A stretch of DNA of 64,000 nucleotides from Hydnum rufescens UP504 (GCA_014904985.1 MU128982.1:1-64000), one strand, 5' to 3'; counted from the first letter of the stretch, positions 11,568 through 24,083 are shown. Made by a program: numbers and translations. The notes: generated by a model from the sequence alone, not told the origin.

Positions 11568-11618
11568 ATAACATCGGGTTGTTGTCCAGTGTGATCAGGA
11601 ACGAGTGGGCCCAAAAGG
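11568..11618. other. 51-bp spacer between facing transposon ends
   Basis: Non-repeated sequence between the two facing ends. Its first 10 bases, ATAACATCGG, are the exact reverse complement of CCGATGTTAT, which flanks the far end of the right copy at 17089-17098. It therefore looks like a target-site duplication that now points the wrong way. Confidence 0.65.
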
Positions 11619-11668
11619 GAGAGTAGAGTCGATGCATCCCACTCAGCCTTTCTGGGAGGTTACCCGCA
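11619..11668 (+). repeat. Left terminal inverted repeat of the MULE-like element
   Basis: Similar over roughly 50 bp to the reverse complement of 17040-17089; the best block is AGTCGATGCATCCCACTC. Confidence 0.65.
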
Positions 11669-12034
11669 GTGGTTATGGATCACTGTTCCTGAAGCATTAC
11701 CCATCGTTGCCATTTAAGTCCCAGCTGGTTACAAGAGATTAAAGTTGATTTGTAATTAAAGGAGTTGCTGTTGCACGACGACTCGGTGACACTTCCATCC
11801 ACATTTCACAAATAGTTATAGTGGCCACATAATGCAGTTCTGCCCCTAATTCTCCACGGAGGGAGCTTGGGAGAGTATGGAATAGGGGGATTCATTGGAG
11901 AGCATAACATAGGACTCAGATGTGCAAAGGGGATACATAGGGTGATGTAAATGAACACCAATGAGTTGGACTGTCCAAATGTTAATTGGGGCATGTAAAC
12001 TTGGACTTTGGACTTCATTGCTTACCTGCCATAT

Positions 12035-15000
12035 TTATACTGTGCCACCCAGGAGATGAGTAACATCGCAGTTAAGGAAATCGATATCACCGTTGGGAAA
12101 AAATACTAATCCGGGCCAGATATCACCTTCAGCTGGTTCATGAACAGGGGGATCCATGAGTGGATACGCATTGTGGTCAGTACTTGTGCTGTTGAGAGCC
12201 GGAGGTGTGACAAGTGGGAAGGGGGGTGGCATAGAACTGGTTGGTGGTGACGCGGGAAAAATACTGGGAGTCTGTCGAGATCCTTAGCGGGGTTATGAGG
12301 GAGAACTAGATGTATAATGTACATACCTTCCACAGCTTGACTGACTCGGACCCATGCTGTATGGATAATTGTGCTTTGGGCTCGGCCTTGTCAATCGTCG
12401 TCTGGATAGTCCAGATCTTCCTTTCGGCCTGCCGCACAGTGGCTGAACTGTATGTCTGGTTGCTTGAGGATGATGAAGGGAATCCAGAAGCAGCATGTTG
12501 AACAACTTCAAGATTTTGCATAAGTTGATTGTGTAGTGTTTGCATAGTTTCATTATGGGCAAGTAAATCATCATCTACATGCTTCATTGCAAAGAGTTTT
12601 GCAGACACTGGAGGCTTGGACGTAAGAAGATGATTTAGTATAATAATAAGGCCTCACTCACTGTTCCATCGGCTGGCTAATGTGGCTCGTTCTCGGGCAT
12701 TCCCAGAACGGTTCGTCTCACGAATTCCAGTTGTAACAGCAATTTCTCTCGATTTCTGCTTGTTGAGTGCGAGCCGTTGTCCTCGGAGCATGGCAACCAA
12801 AAGGGTGAGTCGAAGCCCCTCTCGATATGTGTCCATGTGTGCTGCCTTGCCGACATTTGTGCTATCGCGACTGACTGTCCACATAAGTAGGCTCATATCA
12901 CTCTTCTCCCAGCACATTCCAGCAAGGGCAAAGGGGCTTGCTAGTTTTTCATCCAGCCACTCTAAAGTGGAGGTTGGCAGTAAGTATAATTGAGAAAATG
13001 CAACAAAATATGAAGTACTGACTTTTAGCTCTTGCACTCTTCATAATAATTTGGATCGCTCCATCCCAGTTGGGATGCCTCAAGCACCAGAGACTTTTCA
13101 TTCCTGTGGCTGTGACATAGTCGAGTCTCATTTCGTCTATGTTGCGGAGGCCATGGACTTTGCAGAGTCGATATATCTTCCGGAGGTGGGCATATGCATC
13201 AAGGCTTCGGTGGTATGACCATTGAGTGTGATGAGATGCAGCATCGTGATTTTCGGAATGACTGAGCTGAGCTGAGAGACTATATCAACCAAAAAAAGCC
13301 CAATGCCTACAAGAAATACTTAGATTTAGGAACAAAATTCTGACTGGGAATGAACCAAGTGCTTGTCCATGGTGTGAATCTGCGATTATAACATCCTTTG
13401 CTACATATGCTGAATTGGGAATTTGTGAAATGTCATCATCATAATGAATATGAGCAAAGCGAAGGCACCGCCCAGTATCCTCGAGCACAATATCATCAAT
13501 GAGATGCAACATCTTCCGATGTGTTTCGGCATCTTCCTTGAGGACCATTACAGTCACATACATTATGGCTAAGGGCCCGAACGACATCACTCTGGGAACT
13601 AATCTCAATAGACACATGGATAGACTTACTAGTTTGTAGACATGAATTGTATCCATCTATGGTGAATTCCTTCCAGTCTCCACATAATCGCTTGAATGAT
13701 GTGTCCACCATTAGTTCCGAGGCTTCCTGAAGCCATCTACTTTGTTCTGGGAACATTGACACCATCAGCCGTGTTCCTCCGAGTCCATAATCTACGAGAC
13801 GTCGTATGTATTTATTTTCAGGTCCATCCACTGACTGGTGTTTTTCGTAAGCCACAAGACCTGAAGTATGAAGTCAGTGCAGATGTGACTAGTTTATTGA
13901 CCAAAACACACCTTTCCATCCATTTCCATCTGGAAAGACCTTGTCCTTCACATTCTGTATCATGCGACCAAGGTAGCTTTTATTATAAAATGACACATGG
14001 AGATCGCCCAATCCAGGTTCTGAGATGTCAGGAAGAAGGAGGCCAAGTAATCTATTGATAATAATGTCATGCTGGGCACCTCGTGCAGTCATTCCAGCTA
14101 GATTTTCACCAGTCCACAACAGCAACTGTGATAGAATTTGAAGTTCGGTATTAGGGGCAGATGTAGGGGTGGGAATAGGATGAGTATGGGGTCCACTACA
14201 TAGCATTAGGATTGTTGGGCATGATGAGAGGTCGATGGGAACAATGAGACGCATGGAGCAAAGGCAGTCTTCTGATCCATTAAGTTCACAATCTGTGATC
14301 CGTCCTGAGGCAGGGTCATGATGGTCATTTGCTGGACAGAGATATTAGTTCAATTTATACATAGGTATATGATCACTTATGACAGAACTGGTGGGCGGAT
14401 GAATGATTTGTATGATACTGACATGGAGCAAGAGGCCCATATCCTGCCATTGCAGATTCTGTCTCAATTGCAAACAAAATATCTACATCATTTCTCATAA
14501 GTGCTTCAAGATAGGGCTGGTGATATTGCTCAACAGGGAGGCATCAATGTCGCTTATCCTCAGGGCAGTGATGTTCGCACCTAGAGATGGCAATGACATC
14601 AGTGCCATGGAAAAATCCGGAGATTGATGTACCTGATGAACGTAGCTCCATTTATATTCTGAGACCACTGCATCTGGCCTTCACAATGCAGGCCCTTTGG
14701 ATGAAAACCCCTCTGTCTGCGAGCCCTCTTCTCATCTTCATCAAGTTTTGCTGCCCATGCAACATCACTAAATGAGCTTCAGGGTGTATCTTCAATCCGA
14801 GGGCACCTGCAACCCTCATTTATAAGCATATGATAGAATGCAGCAGTCCACTCTATCAGTATCTGTTCTGGAGTCTTCAGAGTTTGCTCTGGCCTGTGTT
14901 GCTCATGTAACAGGGCCTCTGAGGCATAAGTGTGATAATTGTCACAGTGAAAAATGTCATACTGGGAACACTTTTTGACGCCTTTGCCTGAGTAATATAA

Positions 15001-16272
15001 GTAGAAGATGTCATCAGCCTCTCTCCCTTTGAATTATATCATCTTTTTGTACTCACAGTTCCAATGGGATTCATGACACACTGCCTTCTTACTGGTTTCA
15101 GAATCCATGAGAAGGTCTGATGTTAATGATTTTGCACCATAACCTTTTGCACTGTAGGCTATGGTTGAGGTTATTAATTTTTGGTGAAATTTGGAGTCTC
15201 CGTCCTGAGCATTGACTTGAAAGACATGAAGCAGAGAAATATCCCTTGTGGCAGTAGTTTCTGGCCAGACTACTCTCTCTCCTCTAGGGTGCATCACCAT
15301 CATTGTTGCAGTTGTCTGTTGTGTAATTTTGACGGGAGCACACTGTATGGCTCGGGGTGTCTCTGGTGTTGAATGTCGCACAGGAAGGTATGGACCAAGA
15401 TCCATGTTATCCAGAGCTGTGAAAATCCTTTGCTCCTCTGCACTAAGGGGCATGGTGATTAAACAAGAAAATTGGTGAAGAAAATTATGGCAGTGAGTGG
15501 AGAAGTACCAAAACATATATTTTTCCTATTAGATTTCCTTAGCTGCAGATGGCCATTACCAATACAAGTTTAATTGGCTCTACTTGTTTCCTTGGCTCAA
15601 AAGGGAGTCAATCATCTGGCCTAGTGGGCATTTTGCTTGGCTCTAAGCTCCCTAGCCTAGCCTAATTCCCTATGACTTTACCAGTGGAAATTGTATACTA
15701 GCAGACAATTATGGTAATAGCCGGGTGCAACAAGTATGACCCCTATGAAGCTATGCTAATGACCTTGCAATCTGACACTCAGACTTGGCTGCAGACTTAC
15801 TCTGCCATATGTACAATATACTCAGTATACAGGGACTCTCAAGAACATATATTCAAGAAATGACTGAGAGATGAACAAATGAAGACAATGGCCAAGTACG
15901 AGTCCATCAATCAAAATCTTTACCTTGATGAGAAGCCTTCCCTTTCCCTTTTTTAGATAAGCTCTGTGCCAGCTCCTCCCCCTCATCTTCACTATTCAAT
16001 TCCTCCAGTCGAGATCCAGGACAGTGAGGGATATGGATACAAAGTGCCCTGGTGATAAAGACCCGTCCACATGGTTGACACACCTCTAAGTCATTGATAA
16101 GGTCCTGGAGTTGACTGGTTAGCACACCATCCATTGAGAGGGCAACTAGACTATCAAGAGCAGGGGTAGAATGCGAGAGATCCACAGGGAGCGATCTCTT
16201 GATTACATGCTCATTTTTTGATGTCGACAGCAAATGCAATGGAAAGGATACTGCAGCTGGTACTGAGGACAA
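12035..16272 (-). CDS. MULE-like transposase, multi-exon, probably decayed
   Basis: Coding blocks on the minus strand lie near 15907-16272, 15034-15516, 14700-15000, 13889-14254, 13285-13855, 12654-13037 and 12293-12608, in changing frames with plausible introns between. The first block has a Cys/His finger (CQPCGRVF...H...C). The core reads LMVDTSFKRLCGDWKEF, with the candidate first catalytic Asp at 13703-13705, and VIIADSHHGQALG, with the second at 13378-13380. The catalytic Glu was not placed. A conserved C-terminal block contains CWEKSDMSLLMW. I recall this family as common in Agaricomycete genomes. Exon borders and integrity are unresolved. Confidence 0.5.
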
Positions 16273-16970
16273 CGAAGATGATGCTGAGGAGGGAGGGTAT
16301 GCAATTGTCTGAGAGCGTGGGTGGAGTGTGAACCAGGGAGCTATAGAGTATCATAACTTTGTCAGATTAACCCTCGGTGATGTATAAAAGTGTACTTCTG
16401 AGCAGTCTACTCTTTGTACTCATCGTCGTCCGTGAGTCATATACTTTTTGTAACCAGGCTACATATACAATATATCAGAGTTAGCCAGTAGTGAATATGC
16501 AAAGACATACTTCGGAATTGGCATCTGTGTGCAGGGCACTGCGTGCTCCAGTCCCCATCACGGCCCTCACCCTGAGAGCGCTTCCATCAACAGCTAGTGT
16601 ATGCCAAAGGCTGTCTGTCAAAAAGACAGAAACACTGGGGTAATGGGATAGGTTGAGGCTGCGCAGCACAGAAATCATTCAAACCACTCAAGCCCACAGG
16701 TGCACCCCATGATTGCAAAGGGCTACAGATATATGAGGATTAAGAATCAGAACAAGGATGGAAAACTTACTGGTTCCATATTTCAAGGTCCAAACATGGT
16801 AGATTGCAGGACATAGCGTACCCTTGATGGTCTGCGTGTTCAAGGTCTCGCACAAGTTTCAGGAATAGGTCCCGCATCCGGGACTCAAAACGGTCCATAG
16901 TCATTGACTCAACTGTTAGCATCCTACAGTCTGCCTACTTATATTGGGACGTATACTTAAAGTTGAACCC

Positions 16971-17089
16971 GAGTGGGATGTGCGGACGATTAGAGTCCGA
17001 GTGGGATGTTGACCGACTATCGAAAGTTGCCGGTAATCTCCGGTAACCCCCGGCAGCCAAGCCGAGTGGGATGCATCGACTATGTACTC
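16971..17089 (-). repeat. Right terminal repeat with three GAGTGGGATG boxes
   Basis: GAGTGGGATG occurs at 16971-16980, 16999-17008 and 17064-17073. The outermost lies in the terminal inverted repeat. Repeated subterminal boxes are typical transposase-binding sites, which is the inferred role. Confidence 0.6.
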
Positions 17090-17098
17090 CGATGTTAT
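17090..17098. other. 9-bp target-site duplication CGATGTTAT
   Basis: It adjoins the right end of the MULE-like element; its reverse complement is at 11568-11576. See the finding on inversion. Confidence 0.6.
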
Positions 17099-17858
17099 CT
17101 TAGTGACTAGGATGAAGTCGGGCCGAACCGGCATCCTAGACAGCGGCTATGGGAGAGACGCGCTCGACCTCGCCTCCCTGCACATTAGTTATCGACTGCA
17201 TGGATCCGACTCCTTCGAGCAGTCCATAGCTTTCTGTAGGGTCTATTCTGATGAATAGAACTTGACCTCAACGTATCTTCAGGATGCGCACTGGCTGTGT
17301 ACTCCGCCTATTACCCCATAACGCCGCTCTTCAAGTTCGTCCGCCGGGGACAGCTCGTTCCTCCGGAATTGTGCAGCCAGCTCGTATGCTGTAGATTCCA
17401 CTGATCCAGGCCTCCAGACTTCGAGTGAGACTGCAATAGTCCAGCCATCCGGATGAATCAATCCCACCAACCCATCTCAGGTCCTCGCGGGGCTCAGGCC
17501 CACCACCGACATTCATCTAGGGGATTCTAGGCATGGTACGTACGTCGCCCATACCTCTGTCAGTGCTTAACTGGCGCCGTTAGGTCCAGGGTGCTCGTGG
17601 CAAAGTGAGCCACACATCCTTTCCGATACATATCACTTCGTGTAGAGTATTCGCAGTTAGGAAAGACTCCTTTGATCAATGCGGTATTCCGCGCCAAGAA
17701 CCCCACTCTGTGTGCTCTTTGCTTCCCCAAATCTCTGATTATTTGATCCCAACACATGCGATAGAGAACCTCCGATGACCATGCTACTCAACACGATATC
17801 GATCAAGAACTTGCCTGTGATGATAATTATCCTCTCATTCTAAACGATTCACAAGGTA
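17099..17858. other. No gene seen
   Basis: Unique sequence after the transposon. Only short shadow frames and no domain I recognise. Confidence 0.5.
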
Positions 17859-19615
17859 TTGTTGGTGGAAATACTGAGAATCTTCGAACAGTCTAAGAGT
17901 TCATCAAGAGGAGGAGCGCGGAAAGGGAGCTCAAAGACACATCAGCAAACTCGACCAAGAGGTTTGGCTGGTTTTAGCTGGTTTTTTGAGCTCTGGATGC
18001 TCTGGATCTCAAAAAACCACCAAAAACCTGCCAAACCTCTGGTCAAGTTTCCTGATGCAGGCTACATGCTATTTGGTGTGTGTAATATCACCTTTTATCC
18101 AGTGTACGCTTATGAAAGTGCCATTTCTCACGGTTCTAGGTTGTACTGCGAGATTTCCGTCGTTGGAGGCCGAGTTTTACAGCGAGGAGATGAAATACTC
18201 CTCCAGGACAACGCCAACGAGGGTATGTTGATCAGTTCTCGAAACTGGCGTCTCTACGCTGACTGCTGGCGACGCATCATTCCGCATCCCCCAAGCCCCG
18301 ATTATTGCCACATTCATTAAGTACTGTTCTCGTACGGTCCCTGGACACGAGCACAACCGAATAGGAGCATCGAGCCAAAGAGACTGCTACGCATGCCATC
18401 AAAGCTACCTACGGCAAGTCCTTCAACGCGGTGCCAGGCAATAAACATAGAATAAACATAGGTAGATCGAGGTTTCTAGTACTATTGGTTGGAGGATGTT
18501 CATTCTCACACTAACTTAATAGACTCTGATTTCCAGGGACAATCGAGTACAAAGACACCGTCAAGAAACTAATCAGCCTCACTATCAACTCTATCATCAG
18601 AGTCCCGGCGAAAGCCACCTGTCCGAAAACTCAGACAACGACGGGCCAGGGTGCTACCGATTCAGAGCAACCGAATTTTGGAGGCTGGCCCTTCACACTT
18701 CCTCAAAGAGATACTCTTGGAGCAACGATCTCAACATCGATTGAGTATGTCAGTGTCGCTTGTCTAGGGTTCACATTCTAACACGATATCTTCCAGTGTC
18801 GGGCGACACAGTGTGTCCGTTTTGGAACCACGGGAGGTTCCGCCTCATGCTCGCCATTTCGCTACCGTAGAGTATTCGGGCCACATGTTCTCCGGAACCT
18901 TTGCTGGCATCCACCTTGATGCATGCATCAAGGCCATCCATGATGCCATCGTTAACGTCTGGAATTTTAACGATCCAAACCATCAGGCACATTTTGCACT
19001 CCTTGCGACGATTGTTCGCCCTAATCGAATTCTCAGGTGTAGTCTCTACGCTCGAGAGAATTCAGAAACCTGATGACGCATCTGGTGACAGATCTTGCAA
19101 GCAGCCATTCGAACCCTCGGAGTCGGCCAGCATCGCCCTGTCCTCTGGATTTAAATTACAAAGTCTAAGACAGAAATCCCTCAGCATCGATAGCACCATA
19201 AAGTTATCGGTCCCGTGGTTGGTATGGCTACGAGCGTCCCGCCTTCCGCGCCTTTTGTCCTTCCGCCCACAATCGCTGTGGCTTCATTAGCGTATGGAAT
19301 TTACCAAAGAACGTGGGTGCCCGTCATACTCTAGTAGAACTATGCCATGCTATAGTCAACAAATTCATCGATATCTGATGGAATATATAATCGACATCAT
19401 CATTGTGATGAGCTGCTTACAGTATTTGCCTTTGTAGATTCCAGTGGATTGGATCCGATATCTCCTGCGATGGCCAATCTGGAGTATTCATGGCTTCGGG
19501 CAGCTCCCTGCGGCCAAGTCGTATGTCAACGATACCACGCTTGTGGCGTTGAAACCAAAGGGTGCAATGGACCAGATCTATGACCTTGTCGAGGTTGAGC
19601 AGGCCAAAGAATCTT
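17859..19615 (+). pseudogene. Unrecognised, probably decayed multi-exon locus
   Basis: Several coding-like segments run along the plus strand: ATHAIKATYGKSFNAVPG near 18390, IEYKDTVKKLISLTINSII near 18550, a block from 18813 (LDACIKAIHDAIVNVWNF), a hydrophobic piece near 19230 (PTIAVASLAYGIYQ) and a last piece ending with stop near 19615 (AMDQIYDLVEVEQAKES). Possible splice sites exist (TTTCCAG at 18531-18537, TTCCAG near 18795), but no continuous frame joins the parts. A foldback element lies in the first segment. I do not recognise the family. Confidence 0.35.
17953..18044. repeat. Short foldback (MITE-like) hairpin
   Basis: GACCAAGAGGTTTGGC at the left pairs with GCCAAACCTCTGGTC at the right. 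Arms of about 38-40 bp enclose a 15-bp centre containing the repeated CTCTGG. The arms are imperfect in the middle. No target duplication was identified. Confidence 0.6.
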
Positions 19616-21453
19616 GAATTCTAGGGAGAACCCTTCACAAATCATCCAAACCTATTGTGTGATGTAGGCGCTAGTATGGAGGAGGCCCTCCTAGAGATTT
19701 AGATCTTTCCATACGTACGTTCACGAGTTCGAATTTAGCACCCGTCAGAGTTGTAACATGCACCGCCAGGGCGGTTCGGGGTCTTGATTGGCATCTTTCA
19801 TGCTATCATCGTAATACACTCTACTTCCAAAGCTCCACAAAGCTTTCTTGATCAACTTTGTTGAATAAGCACAACCAGCACTGTACTGCGTACAGAGTCG
19901 GAGCATCTCGGCTTCATCTAGCAATTTGCATCGGGTGTATGTATGTGCAGGAAGTAGAAATCTCCTCCTTTATAGCCGAAAAAGTGTTTACCCAATTCAT
20001 TCAAATATTCAATCTTTCCGGCGATGAAATGTCAGATGGAGTGGCGTTGAGTTGCCGCACAGCGCGGTTTTGCATCCGGGTGCCGCCATAGAAGCTGTAT
20101 CAGCTTTAATTGAGAACTCAAGTCCTGAAAAAAATTTCTTTACATAATCTAAACGTGGAGTCACTCGGAGATAAATTTTAGAGTCCAGCCCTCAACCATT
20201 CTCGTCCTAGTTGCAGGACATCACACCGGGCACATGATGCAGCTTAGCATGCCGAAATGCCGGTTATTTTTCAAACCACCGAGCACGAGCCCGCAATGCC
20301 TCGATACCTGATTAGGAAGTACCTCCACCAATCACGGCGATATCGATAAGGAATCTTTATGCTGTTGACATGAGCCCGGATTGAATGGATCCTTCTGGCA
20401 TTCGTTCAGGGTCCAATGCGCAACTGCATCACCCGGATATTTGTGGTATTTACCGTACTCCCGTCATTACAAGATGCTCGCATAAGAAAATGGTATTGCT
20501 AAGCATACCTCATTTGAACGTGGTCGGAAACGATGTTTTGTGCTAATCCGGGGACATGTTGACTGATCCACCCAGGGGGCACCGTGCCGGCATCTCAGTA
20601 TGACATCTCGACAGCGTCACAAAAATAACATATGCAAAATCAAAAAAAAATTCCCTTTCAATTTGATTTGCACTATTGTGTCATAGATATGAGCCTGAGA
20701 CCAAAGCTGAGAGTGGCAACTGATAACGGTAAATGATGCGAAGCGTATGATTTTGGTGTTGAGTCCTCCACCTTGCGCGCTAAAAGATCCGGTTGCCATC
20801 GGCTTTGATCGCCGAAATTAAAACTTTCATTTCGTTCGCACTCTGACGTTTACGTAAACAAGGGGCCCAAACCCTACCCCCGAAAACACGGCGGCACCGC
20901 GACAGCAAGGCCCAAATCGAGCAAAATCTCACCACAAAATGTTACGGGCCCCCTCGATCTAAGAGTCGGATTCCATCCCCGTCGGTAAGCCACGAAAATC
21001 GTCTGGTGCTCCTAGGCCGCTCCAACTCCAAAGGGGGGCGGGGGGGTTTCTGACTGTAGAGCTGAGAAGCACTATTTTGGAGGTTGACTGAATTTGCTTT
21101 GTTCCCCTATTATGCACCTCAAAGCGGCCTTAAGCTTAAACAAGGCATGTCAGCGGTCCCAGGAACAGGCAGCTGAAGCGATCGATTTCATGATCCACCA
21201 AGCCGGTTAAATGGCTTTTAGAGTACCCGCGTGCTTCCGCATTACAGCACTGTCAATCGTGACCATCCAGGAGAAAACAACTACCAACACGGATTTTACG
21301 GCTAAAACGAAAGCAAAGGGAATGCGATTGATCGATGCCATTAGAGCCAAGTTGAGCCTCAGATTATCTTTAACACCAGAAAGAGCCAGGCGGTGTTGGA
21401 TGTGAAATAAGCTGGTGTGGATTGAGAAAGATGAACAATGATAATGAGGTTAA
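19616..21453. other. Gene-free stretch
   Basis: About 1.8 kb with no coding segment I can support. A poly-A run (20642-20651) and an 8-G run (21041-21048) are the only obvious features. Confidence 0.5.
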
Positions 21454-22926
21454 TTAGCTGTGCGGTGGGTAATAAGTGGGCTGTTGTTGTTGAGGGTATT
21501 GTGGATGCTGTCGGTGGGATTGCAAGTTCGTGTTTTCTTGCGGGAGCTGCTGTGGCTGCTGTTGCTGTGGATGATGCTGAAAATGAAGATGTTGCTGAAA
21601 TTGGTGTGTGCTTTGAGATTGCTGAGAAAGGTCGTGGGCCATCTGATCCGTATCTTCCTGGTCCCCGTATGGCGAATACGGATATGCCGCAGGACTGTAT
21701 GTCCCGGGAGGTATCGGAGCACCTCGAAGAGGGAATGTTGCTTCATCAACGGCAGACATGCTATCCGCGCGGTCCCGGCGCAATGTGGCTTGATGAAAAG
21801 GGGAAATTGACGTCGGATTCGGTGTAGAGCTTCGAGGGAAACTAGGATTGGAATAGAACGAATGCATATTTTGCGGAGAAGGGTTATTTCGGAGCGACGG
21901 CTGAGTATTAGATGCGGCATAATTTCCTCTGCTCGGATTCGGAGACGCCGCATGCGGGTACGAAGGATCCAAAGGAGACGCGCTAGGTGACGACGACCAT
22001 CCTTGAGTCGGTGCAGTACTACTTGTCGACCCAGACATCACAGTGGAATCCGAGGGCGCATACACTTGTGAGTACGAAGCGGAAGTGTCGAGACTAGAAA
22101 ATGAATATAACAAGATTAATTCGGCAACCGCCTTGGGTCCAGGCATGCTAAGAAGCAGGACGCACGACATGGATTGTTCGGGAAGGCTGTCAGAAGGATC
22201 CTGAGACCCTTGCCCTGACCTGGTCTTGCCCCTCCGTTCGTCTTTCCAAATGCAAGGAATGTTAAGGCGGGAACAGCGCACGCATAATTTCTCAGTAGTT
22301 GGCTGTGCATTGAGGGCGGTCGGATCATCCGGCTGAACGAGGGAGCAGCGGACTTTCCGCTTCCGACAGGCATCACAGGCTTGGGGGAACGGACGCCCGT
22401 CGGGCCACCATATGAAAACACGGCCCTAGAGGTGGAATTTGGGGCACCAGCTATGCCAGGGCCTGCATATTGGGTGGCAGAGCTGAGTGGAGACGCCAGG
22501 GGAGTGCCAGGGGGGTGCGAGGCATGGTGTCCTGGTGGGCCGTAATGAGGCGCAAATTGATAATGTTGGGGGTGCTGGGAGGAAAAATCCGACTGGGGCT
22601 GCCCTGGCCAATGGCGAGAAGTGTCCTGATAACGCGGACGAGACGCAGGATCAGCCCCAGGGTATGGATTCAGAGCTTATTATAAGCGCGTAAGTCAGAG
22701 GCCGCACGAAGTGAGCGGAAATCGACGGACTCTGCTGCGTGTGTCCCAGATGATTCGAGTACTCTAGTTCCTCCAGGCGCTGGCGAGAAACACGCTCCAT
22801 GGCGCCGGGGAGCTGAGGGACACTTAGCTGGCCTGCAAAATTGCGCCGGCGGGGGGGCGAGGGGTCTTCCGTTGACTGATCCAGGTCTTGGGAAGGGGGA
22901 TGGTTGGATTGATTGGGCTGATACAT
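21454..22926 (-). CDS. Zn(II)2Cys6 fungal transcription factor
   Basis: A binuclear zinc cluster (CDACRKRKVRC...CVRCSRLNIPC, spacing C-x2-C-x6-C and C-x2-C-x6-C) sits at roughly residues 164-205, inside rather than at the N-terminus. It would bind DNA as a fungal regulator. It is followed by a Ser/Pro/Gln-rich tail ending in glutamine runs. Exons: 22731-22926, 22166-22675, 21454-22093. The model has one apparent frameshift just before the cluster, at the G5 run 22383-22387 (C run on the coding strand); one more base gives a complete 448-residue frame. No fungal middle-homology domain was seen. The target pathway cannot be inferred. Confidence 0.8.
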
Positions 22927-23261
22927 GGCGAAGAAGATAGGATGGGGGAAGGAACAGGAAGCATGCTGTCGTAGAAAGCAGGAGATTATGTATTGGGCAC
23001 TAGCACCACAATGCTGCTGAAATTCATCAGATTTTGCGCGTCTGCCTTTGACAGGCCTGCGTATTGATTTCCTCCAAAAAGGGAGATCTTGTTGTGGTGA
23101 TCCCGTGTTGCTCGGTTGTCGCGAACCTTCTCACACTGCAGGGCCCAGCTCAGAGAGACCTGTCCCTGGGGACACCAGAGGATAGATGGTCCCCTCTCCG
23201 AGAAAAGCAACCGGCCCATAATGTGCTTCCGTGTCTACGACTACAATTCTAGGCCATAGAT

Positions 23262-23877
23262 TCAATCTCGATGATCCTTCTCAATTTCTTCGATAACACG
23301 CTGCTTGGTGCCCTCGGGCCCCGAGGCAGGGTTGACAGTGTTCGTGACGGCGTTTGACACAACCGTTTCCAAAAATGTGGCCAAATCCACCGACGACGGA
23401 GACGAAGACAGCGACGAGGACGGACTCGAGGACGACACCGAAGTGCTCCCGCTTGGGCTCGACGCTTTGTCTTCGTCGGGAGAGGAACGTCCCTCGAACA
23501 CTCCTAATCCTAAATTCTGGGTTCCCACAAGATATTAGCTGCCCGGATATTCTAGAACAAATAAATCCCCGACAGACCATTTCGATGTACCGTTCTCCGT
23601 CTTCGATGACACTTTGTTCTATATTCGCATTCGACGCGTCAAGCTGCTCGTTCGCCTCTCTCATTCTAGGCAAGAATGCTTCTACCCGTGCAGTACTGCT
23701 TTTCCATCAGCCATAGCTTTGGCCTACGTGTGATCCACTTACAAGCACTCGGACCTTCCATACGAAACGGGGGTGGCGCCCACGGTTCAGAGCCGTGGCA
23801 GGGCTATTAGGTTCTTTAGCTATACTCCTTGTTCCCTGGGAGGCAAGCAAGCGTTCTATTTCCGCTGAAATCAGCAT
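23262..23877 (-). CDS. NOPCHAP1-like (DUF4598) snoRNP assembly factor
   Basis: The family signature MNLGLGVFE follows a helix reading ARVEAFLPRMREANEQLD. NOPCHAP1 proteins help load NOP58 during box C/D snoRNP assembly; this role is by homology. Exons: 23743-23877, 23578-23695, 23262-23516, starting at the first ATG of the frame (MLISAEIERLL). A Ser-rich acidic segment follows the signature. Two single-base breaks occur, near 23793 and 23691. Adding one base at each gives a clean 169-residue frame with both introns intact, so the protein may be real and the sequence faulty. Confidence 0.75.
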
Positions 23878-24083
23878 TGGCAGACAAACGCTCCCCAACA
23901 CAAATCATGCCTATTCGTTTGCTCCTCTCTTCTTCACTCTCCACCTCGAGGAACGTTCGCTTCATTGGGAACTTCGGACGCTAGTATAGTTGTCCGGATC
24001 CAAATACCATTGCCATCTTTGGTACACACAATGTATTGTATATAATTTCAGACAATCAAGTGAAAGTTGACATCGCTCTTCAG

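Larger units (their letters stand above)
11619..17089 (-). mobile_element. MULE-like DNA transposon, complete copy
   Basis: About 5.47 kb with imperfect inverted ends: GAGAGTAGAGTCGATGC at the left, and on the reverse strand GAGTACATAGTCGATGC at the right, both continuing CATCCCACTC. Inside is an intron-containing transposase gene on the minus strand. The 9-bp flank CGATGTTAT at the right end is repeated, inverted, beside the neighbouring copy. A 9-bp duplication and a DDE transposase with a Cys finger suit the Mutator superfamily. Superfamily assignment is from motif memory, not a search. Confidence 0.65.

Noticed and set aside
1..11856. A single foldback element of about 530 bp split by gypsy
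   Set aside because: The left arm ends at the window edge, and the right arm is the end of a 5.5-kb transposase-bearing element, so two inverted transposon copies explain it better.
20870..20885. Telomere-like AAACCCTACCCCC
   Set aside because: A single degenerate unit, not an array.
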